Made by a program: the position numbers and the translations under genes. Below are positions 16,248-24,995 of a DNA stretch of 64,000 nucleotides, one piece after another. The stretch lies in assembly GCA_900095875.1 (NCBI GenBank), contig LT608311.1, positions 1,426,001-1,490,000 on the forward strand, read 5' to 3'. How positions within the stretch are numbered: position 1 is the first letter of the stretch; each line of letters starts with the position of its first letter. The notes under the pieces are model-generated. The model made no database searches, had not been told where the DNA came from, and worked only from the letters and a program-made list of their open reading frames with translations. The stretch comes from Caecibacter massiliensis (GTDB taxonomy: Bacteria > Bacillota > Negativicutes > Veillonellales > Megasphaeraceae).

Positions 16248-17534
16248 ATGAATACGGTTCCAAAGAAAAGATGGTTTAGAATTTTACCGGCAGTATTTCT
16301 TATGTACTGCATCAACATGATTGACAGAAATAATATCGGTTTTGCCTTCCCGGGCATGGAATCAGACCTGGGGATTGGTGCTACCTATGCCGGTCTTGCC
16401 GGTGGTATTTTTGCTATTGGTTACTTATTCCTTCAGGTTCCCGGCGGCTTATGGGCAGAACGCTGGAGTGCTAAGAAACTGATTGGCGTAGCTCTCATTG
16501 CGTGGGGAATCTTTGCTGCTGCTACCGGCTTTATCCAGAACGTGACACAGCTTCTGATTGTCCGCTTTATGATCGGTTTCGTCGAAGGCTGTATCCTGCC
16601 AGCCATTGTATTGCTCCTGAAACGGTGGTTCCCGCTGGATGAACGGGCCCGGGCCAATGGCATCTGGATGCTTTCCATTCCATTTGCAGCCATGATTATG
16701 TCGCCTATCTGCGGTTTCATCCTTACCTATGCTACCTGGCGTGAAATGTTCTGGATTGAAGGCGCATTCCCGATTATATTCTGCATTATCTGGATGCTCT
16801 GCATTACGGATCATCCGAAAGATGCCAAATGGCTTTCTGAAGAAGAACGGAATTACCTTGTCAATGCTGCTGCAAAAGAAGAATCGAAAATTGCCACTAA
16901 AGGTATGTCGGTCATGGAAGCCCTTAAGACCCGTAATGTAATCATTCTCATTGCTATCTGGTTCCTGACACAGACCGGATTTGCCGGTTATTCTATCTGG
17001 CTTCCGACCATGATGAAAGATTTGACGGGCAGCAGCCAGATGCTGGTTGGCCTGCTGACTTCTGTTCCCTGGTTCTTTGCCATGATTATGCTGACTTTGA
17101 ACTCCCGCCATTCCGATAAGACGGGCGAACGCCGTTTCCACATGATTGTACCGGCTGTTACATCGGCTCTGTGCCTGCTGGCTTCTACACTTCTGGCAAG
17201 TTCTGGTAATGTTACGGCAGCCGTCATCGCCCTGATTTGCTGTGGCGGCCTGATCCAGTGCTACTATGGTATCTGGTGGGCTATTCCGACAACATTCCTT
17301 ACGGCAGATGTACTGGCTGTTACCCTGGGTGTCATCAACGCAGTCGGCAACCTGGGCGGTTTCTTCGGACCATGGCTCTTTGGTTATTTCACAACCGTTA
17401 CGGGAAGCTCCCTGGGTGGCATGGTATTCCTGGTCGCTGCTTCCATCGTAGCGCCGCTTCTTCTGTTATTCCTGAAAAAAGATGCAACGAAAGCGCCGTC
17501 TGCTACGGCTGCCCCGGTAAGTAAAGAAGCTTAA
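16248..17534 (+). CDS. MFS transporter, anion:cation symporter-like
   Basis: A 428-residue 12-helix carrier. The sequence MYCINMIDRNNIGFAFPGM near the N-terminus and GIGATYAGLAGGIFAIGYLFLQVPGG match the anion:cation symporter (hexuronate, glucarate, tartrate, phthalate) branch of the major facilitator superfamily. It should import an organic or sugar acid using the proton gradient. The cyclase-family gene begins 17 bp downstream and a PdxA-like gene follows, so the three form one catabolic unit. The substrate is unknown. Confidence 0.85.
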   Translation: MNTVPKKRWFRILPAVFLMYCINMIDRNNIGFAFPGMESDLGIGATYAGLAGGIFAIGYLFLQVPGGLWAERWSAKKLIGVALIAWGIFAAATGFIQNVTQLLIVRFMIGFVEGCILPAIVLLLKRWFPLDERARANGIWMLSIPFAAMIMSPICGFILTYATWREMFWIEGAFPIIFCIIWMLCITDHPKDAKWLSEEERNYLVNAAAKEESKIATKGMSVMEALKTRNVIILIAIWFLTQTGFAGYSIWLPTMMKDLTGSSQMLVGLLTSVPWFFAMIMLTLNSRHSDKTGERRFHMIVPAVTSALCLLASTLLASSGNVTAAVIALICCGGLIQCYYGIWWAIPTTFLTADVLAVTLGVINAVGNLGGFFGPWLFGYFTTVTGSSLGGMVFLVAASIVAPLLLLFLKKDATKAPSATAAPVSKEA

Positions 17535-17551
17535 AAGGAGATGCAAATATC

Positions 17552-18223
17552 ATGAAGTTGATTGATTTATCTTTTCCTATCCGTGATCATTGGCGTTGGG
17601 GATATAAACAAAGTTTGAAACATACATTAGAAGCCGGCGATGATTTCCGCGCTTCTGTCATGACGCTTCCGGCACATGCCTTTACTCATGTTGATACACT
17701 GCTGCACTGCAAACCAGGTGGTGCGCCGGCTTTGGACGAACTGCCTGTCGATACCTATAGCGGGGCTGCAGCCGTCATCGACCTTTCTCATATCGGTGCC
17801 GATCATGAAATCACGGCAGATGATTTAAAAGAACATGCCAAGGATATCCGTGAAGGGGACATTATTATCTTAAAGACCTGCTGGGATAAGAAACGTGATA
17901 TCCAGTCTAAAGAATATTGGACGGATGCTCCTTTTGTCAGTGAAGAAGCAGCTGACTGGCTCTATGCCCAAAAGCCTAAGGCTGTCGCCTTTGATTTTCC
18001 GCAGGATCAGATTCTTAAACAGGCGGCTACGTATAAAGGATGCCTGCCTATGAGTGAATCGACGACACATTACGCATTACTCCTGAAAGGTGTATTCCTT
18101 ATTGAATATCTGGCGGGTCTGGATCAGATTACAGAAGACAGAATTACCTTTATGGCTCTGCCGCTGCGCCTTGTAGGTGTGGAAGGCTGCCCCGTACGGG
18201 CTGTGGCCGTCAAATCTTTATAA
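17552..18223 (+). CDS. Cyclase-family metal hydrolase (kynurenine formamidase-like)
   Basis: A 223-residue protein of the Cyclase family (PF04199), whose members hydrolyse amide, lactone or ester bonds using a metal bound by an HxxxHxD motif. Here the motif is HAFTHVDTLLH (residues about 45-55). The second half has CLPMSESTTHYALL, equivalent to the usual His/Glu region. Placement between an organic-acid carrier and a PdxA-like dehydrogenase suggests opening of a lactone or cyclic intermediate. It is not necessarily a formamidase: no tryptophan-degradation gene is nearby. Confidence 0.8.
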   Translation: MKLIDLSFPIRDHWRWGYKQSLKHTLEAGDDFRASVMTLPAHAFTHVDTLLHCKPGGAPALDELPVDTYSGAAAVIDLSHIGADHEITADDLKEHAKDIREGDIIILKTCWDKKRDIQSKEYWTDAPFVSEEAADWLYAQKPKAVAFDFPQDQILKQAATYKGCLPMSESTTHYALLLKGVFLIEYLAGLDQITEDRITFMALPLRLVGVEGCPVRAVAVKSL

Positions 18224-18247
18224 TAACGTAAGGAGAAATATATAACT

Positions 18248-19252
18248 ATGAAACCAATTATCGGTATATTTTTAGGAGAAGCAGCCGGTGTAGGCCCGGA
18301 ACTGATTGCCAAACTGGTAGCAGAAAAAATGCCGGATACGTGCTGCCGCCCTGTACTCATCGGCGATGCCCGTGTATTGCGCCGGGGGATGGAAATTTCT
18401 CACGTTGATTTTCCATTCACCTGCGTAGATAGGGTAGATCAGATTGACTGGGATGGTCCTGTTTCCATCATTGATTTGAAAAATCTGGACCCTGATACGG
18501 TCAAAATCGGAGAAGTCGATCCTAAATCCGGCAAAGTGACCGGTGATACCCTCGTGTATTCAATGGACCTTTTGAAGGAGCATCAGATTGATGGCTTCGT
18601 CTTTGGCCCTCTCAACAAACAGGCTTTCAAACGGGGCGGGTATCATGTAGAAGACGAACATGAACTCTTTGCCCAGTGCCTCGACTGGATGGATAAGCCC
18701 CGCGGTATCCTCAATGTCATGAATAAATTGTGGACATTCCGCGTGACGACGCACATCCCCTTCAAAGAAGTACCTAAATATATTACTAAAGAAAACGTCC
18801 TGAAGACCATCAATCTGACCTATCAGACGATGAAACGGGCTGGTTATGATAATCCCCGTATTGCTCTGGCAGCACTCAATCCGCATTGCGGGGAAGGGGG
18901 CCTGTGCGGTACCGAAGAAATCGATATCCTCAAGCCCGTCGTAGAAAGCCTGCAGGCCCAGGGCAAAGATATTGTCGGTCCCGTATCGGCAGATACCATT
19001 TTCATGCATGCCTTCCGTGGCGAATACGATGCCGTCGTGACGTTGTATCATGACCAGGGGCAGATTGCTACGAAACTCCTGGCTTTTGATGAAGGAGTTA
19101 CCGTAGCCGGTGGCCTGCCGTATGCTATTACGACACCGGAACATGGAACGGCATTTGATATTGCCGGCAAAGGTATTGCCAAAACGAGCTCGTTTGCCCA
19201 TGCAATCCGTCTGGCAGCCCAGATGTCCGGCTGGAGGGGAGAAGAAGCATGA
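18248..19252 (+). CDS. PdxA-family 4-phospho-hydroxyacid dehydrogenase (PdxA2-like)
   Basis: 334 residues. The PdxA family oxidises and decarboxylates 4-phosphorylated hydroxy acids with NAD and a divalent metal. Metal-ligand histidines sit in RVTTHIPFKEV, ALNPHCGEGG and VTLYHDQGQIA. Because it is clustered with a sugar-acid-like carrier rather than vitamin B6 genes, it is more likely a PdxA2-type enzyme acting on a threonate- or erythronate-type 4-phosphate. The kinase such a pathway needs (DUF1537 type) is not in the window. The start follows AAGGAG. Confidence 0.85.
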   Translation: MKPIIGIFLGEAAGVGPELIAKLVAEKMPDTCCRPVLIGDARVLRRGMEISHVDFPFTCVDRVDQIDWDGPVSIIDLKNLDPDTVKIGEVDPKSGKVTGDTLVYSMDLLKEHQIDGFVFGPLNKQAFKRGGYHVEDEHELFAQCLDWMDKPRGILNVMNKLWTFRVTTHIPFKEVPKYITKENVLKTINLTYQTMKRAGYDNPRIALAALNPHCGEGGLCGTEEIDILKPVVESLQAQGKDIVGPVSADTIFMHAFRGEYDAVVTLYHDQGQIATKLLAFDEGVTVAGGLPYAITTPEHGTAFDIAGKGIAKTSSFAHAIRLAAQMSGWRGEEA

Positions 19253-19324
19253 TCATCTGCTTTTTGCAGATGCGTAAAAAAGGCTCCGGTGGCAGCACAC
19301 CGGAACCTCTTATAAGACGTTAAT

Positions 19325-19362
19325 GAAAAGAACCGCATACCTCTGGGTATGCGGTTCTTTTC
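19325..19362. terminator. Bidirectional terminator between pdxA-like and MATE genes
   Basis: A perfect 17-bp stem (19325-19341 with 19346-19362) and TCTG loop, lying between convergent genes with A- and T-rich ends. Confidence 0.9.
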
Positions 19363-19374
19363 ATTTGGACACAG

Positions 19375-20742
19375 TCATTTTTGCCGGACCCGGGATTTTT
19401 TCCAGGCGCCGCTCAGGTAAAAGAGGATACCTACCCAGAATGGCGTGAAGTTGGCCAGGGCATCCCCGAGCCAGAAGCCCATATAGCGCATATTCAGATA
19501 GACGCCGAACAGGACGGACAGACCCAGCCGCAGGATGAGGCCGTCAAAGAGGGCTGTTGCAAAGTTTACTTTGGTATTGCCGCTGCCATTAATGAGGGAA
19601 TTCATGGCAGACCGGCCGGCACAGCTGAAAAAGCAGAGGATGCCAATGGGGACATATTCTATGCCGATACGGGCTACTTCAGGGTCATCGGTAAATATCT
19701 GAAAAATTTCTACCGGCCAGGTGTACAGCAGGATAGAAAAAAGGATAGCCAGAGTAACGGTGATGCGGAAGATGGACCAGATAATCTGATTGACCCGTTC
19801 GTACCGGGCAGCTCCGATGTTCTGCCCTATCATGGACGATCCGGCTGTATTGATGGCATTGGAAATAAGATTGGATGTTACATAGAGACGGTTGGCCACT
19901 CCGGAAAATGCGGAAACGGCTACGCCATAGGAATTAATCCATGAATTGACGAATAATTTGGAAAATTGGACAGAGGCGTTTTTGATGGCCATGGGAACGC
20001 CTAGTTTGAGAAGATCACCGGCAATCTGAAAATCAGGATGAAAGAATTATCCCAGGGAAGCAGGCAGGTAGTACCGGCTGCGATGGCGCCAGACAAAACA
20101 GGATGCGGCCAGAAAACTGACTCCCTGACTGAATACGGTAGCCAGGGCAGCGCCGGCGGCTCCCAGATTCCAGAAGCAGACGAAAACGAGATCCAGAATG
20201 ACGTTGAGGACTGTAGCGCAGGCAATGAAATAAAAGGGATGCCGGGCATCCCCCATGCCACGGAGAATAGCACTGGCAGCATTGTATCCGTAGATAAACA
20301 GAATGCCTGTCATGCTTACGACGGCATATCCCATCGTTTCGCCATATGCTTCAGGCGGTGTATTCATGAGAGCCATAATGGCGTGCCGTTCATACAGGCA
20401 ACCTGCGGTCATAAGCAGAGCAAAAAAGAGCAGCAACAGGAGCAGGGTACTTACCAGAGCAGCCAGCTGATCATGACGCCGGGCCCCGATATACTGGGAT
20501 ATGAGAATCTGGCCGGCGCTGGAAAATCCCATAGCGATAAAAGTCAGGCAATTCGTCAGGTCCCCGCCGATAGAAACTGCCGACAGGCCAGCCTTTCCCA
20601 GTACCTGGCCGACAATAATCATATCTGCCATATTATATGTAATTTGTAATAACTGGGACAAAAGCATAGGCAGGGCGAACCAGAGAAGCTGCCGGGTGAC
20701 GCTGCCTGTCGTAAAGTCCGTGACATAAGTTGATTTATTCAT
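19375..20742 (-). pseudogene. MATE-family multidrug exporter interrupted by an in-frame stop
   Basis: Two pieces in the same reading frame together make a full-length MATE exporter of about 455 residues. The N-terminal part (20742 down to 20047) has TGSVTRQLLWFALPMLLSQLLQ, the second repeat and a segment near AAGAALATVFSQG. The C-terminal part continues with PMAIKNASVQFSKLFVNSW and ends at 19375. They are separated only by a TAA at 20047-20049 (codon after LPASLG); the codons between read FFHPDFQIAGDLLKLGV, as expected for the linker between halves. There is no frameshift. Either the gene is a recent pseudogene, or the base is an error, or two half-proteins are made. An ATG at 20772 is an alternative start. 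Confidence 0.85.
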
Positions 20743-20759
20743 TGCAGCTGAAACACAGA

Positions 20760-20790
20760 GAGCCTGTAGCATAGAATTCGCTGCAGGCTC
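20760..20790 (-). repeat. Hairpin in the leader of the MATE gene
   Basis: An 11-bp stem (20760-20770 with 20780-20790, one G-U) with loop ATAGAATTC, just before the MATE start. It has no T-run, so attenuation is only a possibility. Confidence 0.5.
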
Positions 20791-20874
20791 TTATCCTTTA
20801 TGTTTTATTATTGTTGTATCAGCAGAAAACTGCTATACCGACATTATACCAGACCTGTCCCGGGTGGAAAAGTG

Positions 20875-21741
20875 CTATTTCCGGTTGACCTGACGGAATT
20901 TACCAGGGGAAATCCCTTTTTGTCTGCGGAACGTTTTGATGAAATAACTGAGGTTATTGAATCCGCAGGAATAGGCAATATCCGTGATGGATTTGTCTGT
21001 GTAGGCCAGTTTCAGGCAGGCCTGGTCGATACGATACTGGTTCAGATATTCAATCGGTGTATAATGCGTCATTTTCTGGAAAAATTTACAGAAATAATTA
21101 GGTGACAATCCGGCAGCACTGGAAAGCTCGGAGAGCGTAAGGGGTGCAGCGTATTTGTCATCAATGAGCTGAAATGCCTTTTTTAGTTTTTGCATCTGAA
21201 GATGACTCGTTTCTACAGGCTGCTTTGTCACAGGAGTATATTGCTTTTCCTGAATGATAAGTCCGAACACTGTATACAGCATGCCTGTGACAATCAGTTC
21301 ATAACCGGGATTTTCCCGTTGCATTTCTTCAAAGAGTATACGGACGATGAGAGCTATTTTCTTATCATCCTGGTTGAAGTGGTTGCAGACATTGAAGGTA
21401 TGATTGAGCAGATTATTGAGATCACTGGATTGATAATTGGCCGAATGAAGCAGTTTGGGAGGCTCAAATACGAGACATTCATACGCCGTATCATCGGAAT
21501 CGACAACACCTCCGTGGACGATTCCGTCGCGGATAAAGACGATATCTCCCGGAACGAGATGGAGTGTTTCTTCGTTGAGCGAGATAGTAAAACCGCCGCG
21601 GAGCATACGGATGAGTTCATATTCCATGTGCCAGTGATAGGGCATGTTAAAGCGGGGATGATATTTTTCAACATGATAAAAGCCTATGGGAAAATCGAAG
21701 CGGCCGCGCTTCATCATTTCATGATAACTTTCGTGTTCCAA
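20875..21741 (-). CDS. AraC-family transcriptional regulator with cupin sensor
   Basis: A 288-residue regulator. The N-terminal AraC-type cupin (about 10-110) contains YHWHMEYELIRMLRGG and VPGDIVFIRDGIVHGG. The C-terminal double helix-turn-helix (about 185-285) has LSELSSAAGLSPNYFCKFFQ and ITDIAYSCGFNNLSYFIKTFRR. The start is a TTG at 21739-21741 because AAGGAGG lies 12 bases upstream; the frame's earlier ATG at 21810 has no such site. It is divergent from the fucose-type sugar oxidation genes and probably activates them when the sugar binds the cupin. Confidence 0.9.
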   Translation of the reverse strand: MEHESYHEMMKRGRFDFPIGFYHVEKYHPRFNMPYHWHMEYELIRMLRGGFTISLNEETLHLVPGDIVFIRDGIVHGGVVDSDDTAYECLVFEPPKLLHSANYQSSDLNNLLNHTFNVCNHFNQDDKKIALIVRILFEEMQRENPGYELIVTGMLYTVFGLIIQEKQYTPVTKQPVETSHLQMQKLKKAFQLIDDKYAAPLTLSELSSAAGLSPNYFCKFFQKMTHYTPIEYLNQYRIDQACLKLAYTDKSITDIAYSCGFNNLSYFIKTFRRQKGISPGKFRQVNRK

Positions 21742-22018
21742 TGGACCAGATACCTCCTTCTGATGCGTAATATTGCACAAACAAACAATAAAATTATTAT
21801 ATTTTAACATTGTTAACTAACAAAAATAAATAAAATAACCGAAATTGACATAAAATTATTATACTAATAGGTAGTATAACACAAGTAAAGAACTTTGCCT
21901 AATGCTATACTATAAGCATGAACAAAAGGAATAACAAAAATTAAAATCATGCATGATGCGCAACAAAGTTAAACAGTTAATGACTTTATGGTATGGTTAG
22001 AAAGGATGGTATTATATC

Positions 22019-22795
22019 ATGGATTTACAGTTAAAAGGAAAAGTCGTATTGGTTTCTGGCGGTGGTGCCGGTATTGGCAGCGGTATCGTAGTCTCTCTCG
22101 TAAAAGAAGGCGCTGTTCCCATTATTCTGACCCGTTCGGATAAACCGGAATTCAAAAAAGAATTGGATGCGATGGGCGCCGATTATGAATTTCACCTCAT
22201 CGACCTCAACAACACCGACCAGATCAAACCGATTGTTGATGATGTGGCAAAACGCCGCGGTGGTATTTATGGCGTCGTAAATAATGCCGGTTGCAACGAT
22301 AATAAAGCTATTGAAGAAACGTCGTGGCAGGATTTTGAAAAGAGTCTACATGGTAATCTGACCCATTATTATGAACTTGTCCGGGCGGCTCTTCCCTACC
22401 TGATTAAGAGCAAAGGATCGGTCCTCAATATTACGTCTAAAACGGCTCTTACCGGCCAGGGAAAGACGAGTGCTTATGCAGCTGCCAAAGGGGCTATCCT
22501 GGGCCTGACCCGTGAGTGGGCCGCTGCGTTCCTTCAATATGAAATCCGCGTCAATGCCATCGTAGTCAGCGAATGCTGGACTCCGCTGTATGCAAAATGG
22601 ATCAAGACCTTTGATGATCCGGAAGCCCGTAAGAAAGTCATTACCGATAAGATTCCGTTCCAGCACCGCTTTACGACAATTGAAGAAATTGGAGACAATA
22701 CGGTATTCCTCCTCTCACCGGTATCATCCCATACGACGGGCCAGTGGGTATTCGTCGATGGCGGCTATGTACATCTCGACCGTGCGTTAACCTAA
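22019..22795 (+). CDS. Short-chain dehydrogenase, L-fucose dehydrogenase-like
   Basis: A 258-residue classical SDR. It has a Rossmann motif GGGAGIGSG (residues 15-23), NNAG (about 88-91), and a catalytic Ser with YAAAK (about residues 152-156). Together with the next two genes (FucP-like permease, lactonase) it suggests oxidation of L-fucose or a similar aldose to its lactone, the first step of the non-phosphorylating sugar route. Substrate identity is inferred from neighbours; the SDR fold alone would not tell. The RBS is AAGGATGG. Confidence 0.8.
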   Translation: MDLQLKGKVVLVSGGGAGIGSGIVVSLVKEGAVPIILTRSDKPEFKKELDAMGADYEFHLIDLNNTDQIKPIVDDVAKRRGGIYGVVNNAGCNDNKAIEETSWQDFEKSLHGNLTHYYELVRAALPYLIKSKGSVLNITSKTALTGQGKTSAYAAAKGAILGLTREWAAAFLQYEIRVNAIVVSECWTPLYAKWIKTFDDPEARKKVITDKIPFQHRFTTIEEIGDNTVFLLSPVSSHTTGQWVFVDGGYVHLDRALT

Positions 22796-22815
22796 CAGCA
22801 GGGAGGTAAGGACGT

Positions 22816-24060
22816 ATGCCAAGTGCAAGCAATAAAAGTATAAAGATTGCGTTTATCCTGGTTACGACGCTGTTTTTGCTCTGGGGGCTCAGCTATGGCC
22901 TGATCGATGTCATGAATAAGAATTTCCAGAACCAGCTGGGGATTACAAAAGCTACTTCCGGCCTGTTGCAGGCAGCTTATTTCGGCGGGTATTTCGTTTT
23001 CGCCACGCCGGCTTCTCTCGTAGCCCGCAAATACGGTTATAAAGGCGGCATCATGATGGGCCTGGCACTGTATGCTATCGGTGCCCTCCTGATTGTCCCG
23101 GCCAGCAATGCCCACAGCTTCCAGATTTTCCTCGTAGCCTTCTTCATCATCGCCTGTGGTCTGGCCAGCCTGGAAACGAATGCCAATCCGTATATCACTA
23201 AGTTAGGCAGTGATAAGGATGCTGCATTCCGGCTGAATGTCGCTCAGTGCGCCAACGGTATCGGCCAGTTCTTAGGGCCTATCATCGGGGGCATGCTCTT
23301 CCTGTCCATCGCCAGCGGCACAGATATTTCACAGAACATGCACAACGTACAGATGGTTTATGTCGGTATTGCTGCTATCGTCGTCGTTATGCTTATCCTT
23401 TTCGTGGTCAACAAACTGCCGGAAGGGGCAGAAGTTTCCGGGGATGAAGATGCCGCCGAAGGAGATGGATCGTATAGCCAGCTGTTCAGCTACAAACACT
23501 TCCGCCTCGGTGCTCTCGCCCAGTTCCTCTACATTGCAGCCCAGGTCGGCGCCGGTGCCTTCTTCATCAACTACAGTGTTGAACACTGGCAGGGACTTTC
23601 CGACAGCCGTGCCGCTTATTTCTTCAGTATCGCGCTCGTAGCCTTTCTGATTGGCCGTGTCGTAACGACACCGCTTATGAAAAAATTCAGTGCTGGTAAA
23701 ATCCTCGGTGCGTATTCAGCTATTAACGTCGTCCTCGTCGTACTGCTGAATGTCGTTTCCGGCAGCACAGCCGTATTCCTTCTCATTGCCGTATTTTTCT
23801 TCATGTCCATCAGTTTCCCGACCATCTTTGCCCTGAGCATTGTCAATCTGCCACAGAATCTGGTCAAGACGGCATCCAGTATCATCATCATGAGCATCGT
23901 CGGTGGAGCTATCATGCCGTACTTCATGGGTCATGTCGCCGATATGGTCAATACAGCTGCCGGGTATCTGCTGCTCATCCCATGCTTCCTCTATGTTGCC
24001 TGGTACGGCTTCAAAGGCTGCCATGCTGATGACAGTGCCAAGAAAGCTGTTCAGCAGTAA
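22816..24060 (+). CDS. FucP-like sugar:proton symporter (MFS)
   Basis: 414 residues, 12 predicted helices. The N-terminal region (FLLWGLSYGLIDVMNKNFQ, then GYFVFATPASLVARKYGYKGG) is close to the L-fucose:H+ symporter FucP and its relatives. SLETNANPYITKLG is the matching acidic/Asn motif of helix 4. It is placed between a sugar dehydrogenase and a lactonase, only 20 bp after the SDR, so sugar uptake for that pathway is the natural reading. L-fucose is likely but related 6-deoxy sugars are possible. Confidence 0.87.
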   Translation: MPSASNKSIKIAFILVTTLFLLWGLSYGLIDVMNKNFQNQLGITKATSGLLQAAYFGGYFVFATPASLVARKYGYKGGIMMGLALYAIGALLIVPASNAHSFQIFLVAFFIIACGLASLETNANPYITKLGSDKDAAFRLNVAQCANGIGQFLGPIIGGMLFLSIASGTDISQNMHNVQMVYVGIAAIVVVMLILFVVNKLPEGAEVSGDEDAAEGDGSYSQLFSYKHFRLGALAQFLYIAAQVGAGAFFINYSVEHWQGLSDSRAAYFFSIALVAFLIGRVVTTPLMKKFSAGKILGAYSAINVVLVVLLNVVSGSTAVFLLIAVFFFMSISFPTIFALSIVNLPQNLVKTASSIIIMSIVGGAIMPYFMGHVADMVNTAAGYLLLIPCFLYVAWYGFKGCHADDSAKKAVQQ

Positions 24061-24071
24061 GGAGAATTGTT

Positions 24072-24854
24072 ATGTTAGATATTATTGACAGCCATTTCCA
24101 TATATGGAATCTCGATGTACTTCGTCTTCCCTGGCTCAAAGACTGTCCGGCCATTGCTCATAGCTACGCCGTGTCAGATCTTCTGAAAGCCTATAGTCGC
24201 CACTCCGATGTCAACTTCCTCGGCGGCGTCTATATCGAAGTCGATTGCGACGACCGTTTTAAAGAAGACGAATACATTTATGGCCTTCACGAACCGAAGA
24301 TGCTGGCCAAAGTCATGCGGGCCCCCCTTTCGGCACACATGCGCGTACCCCTTGGCATTGCCGGTGTCCGCGAACCGCTCCATGTGCCGGGATCGCCTAA
24401 AGGCCGCTGCCTGCAGAAGAGCTTTATCGAAGGCCTGGAAACACTGGCTGATGCGGGACTTCTCTTTGAAAGCTGCAATCGTACGGAAGAACTGGACGAT
24501 ATGTATCAGGCGGCAAAGACCGTTCCGCAGGCCAAAATCGTCATCAATCACTGTGGGAATGCTACGGAAGTGACTCCAGCATATAAAGAAGTGATGACTA
24601 AATTTGCCTCTCTTCCCAATGTGTACTGCAAGGTTTCGGGCTTTCCGACCCAGGATAAGAAGTTTGTCAAAGAACTCCTCGATTTTCTGAGCGGGACCTT
24701 TGCTCCGGACCGTCTCATATACGCATCTAATTTCCCCGTTGTATCGTTGTACTCAACCTTTGATGAACACCTCAATATCGTCCGCGATTATTTCCACGAC
24801 GATCCTGATTTCTTTGCTAATACGACAAAAGCGTTATATCGGATTACAGACTAA
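24072..24854 (+). CDS. Amidohydrolase-2 family sugar lactonase (L-fuconolactonase-like)
   Basis: A 260-residue TIM-barrel hydrolase of COG3618. It begins with DSHFHIWNLDVLRLPWL, the DxHxHxW start typical of lactonases of L-fuconate, L-rhamnonate and 2-pyrone-dicarboxylate type. Further conserved pieces are VINHCGN (residues about 157-163), VYCKVSG and LIYASNFPV. It would hydrolyse the lactone formed by the SDR 1.2 kb upstream. The next enzyme of such a route, a sugar-acid dehydratase, is not adjacent; the DgoD-like gene 13 kb away belongs to the galactonate branch. A terminator follows at 24891. Confidence 0.85.
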   Translation: MLDIIDSHFHIWNLDVLRLPWLKDCPAIAHSYAVSDLLKAYSRHSDVNFLGGVYIEVDCDDRFKEDEYIYGLHEPKMLAKVMRAPLSAHMRVPLGIAGVREPLHVPGSPKGRCLQKSFIEGLETLADAGLLFESCNRTEELDDMYQAAKTVPQAKIVINHCGNATEVTPAYKEVMTKFASLPNVYCKVSGFPTQDKKFVKELLDFLSGTFAPDRLIYASNFPVVSLYSTFDEHLNIVRDYFHDDPDFFANTTKALYRITD

Positions 24855-24890
24855 TACGCTTATGCCTGTTAGATAGCCACTTCTCTGAGG

Positions 24891-24923
24891 AAAAGCACTG
24901 CTTCTGCCGGCAGTGCTTTTTTC
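24891..24923 (+). terminator. Terminator of the fucose-type cluster
   Basis: AAAAGCACTGC (24891-24901) pairs with GCAGTGCTTTT (24910-24920), then more T. It separates the cluster from ftsH. Confidence 0.9.
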
Positions 24924-24995
24924 CGTATCATTTTTCCCTGTTTGGGGTTATAATAATACCACATAGTACAGTTTGCACAGTAAGGGAGTGACACC

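Noticed and set aside
19375-20049. Frameshift in the MATE gene.
   Set aside because: Both halves are in the same frame (their start positions differ by a multiple of three); the break is a TAA codon only.
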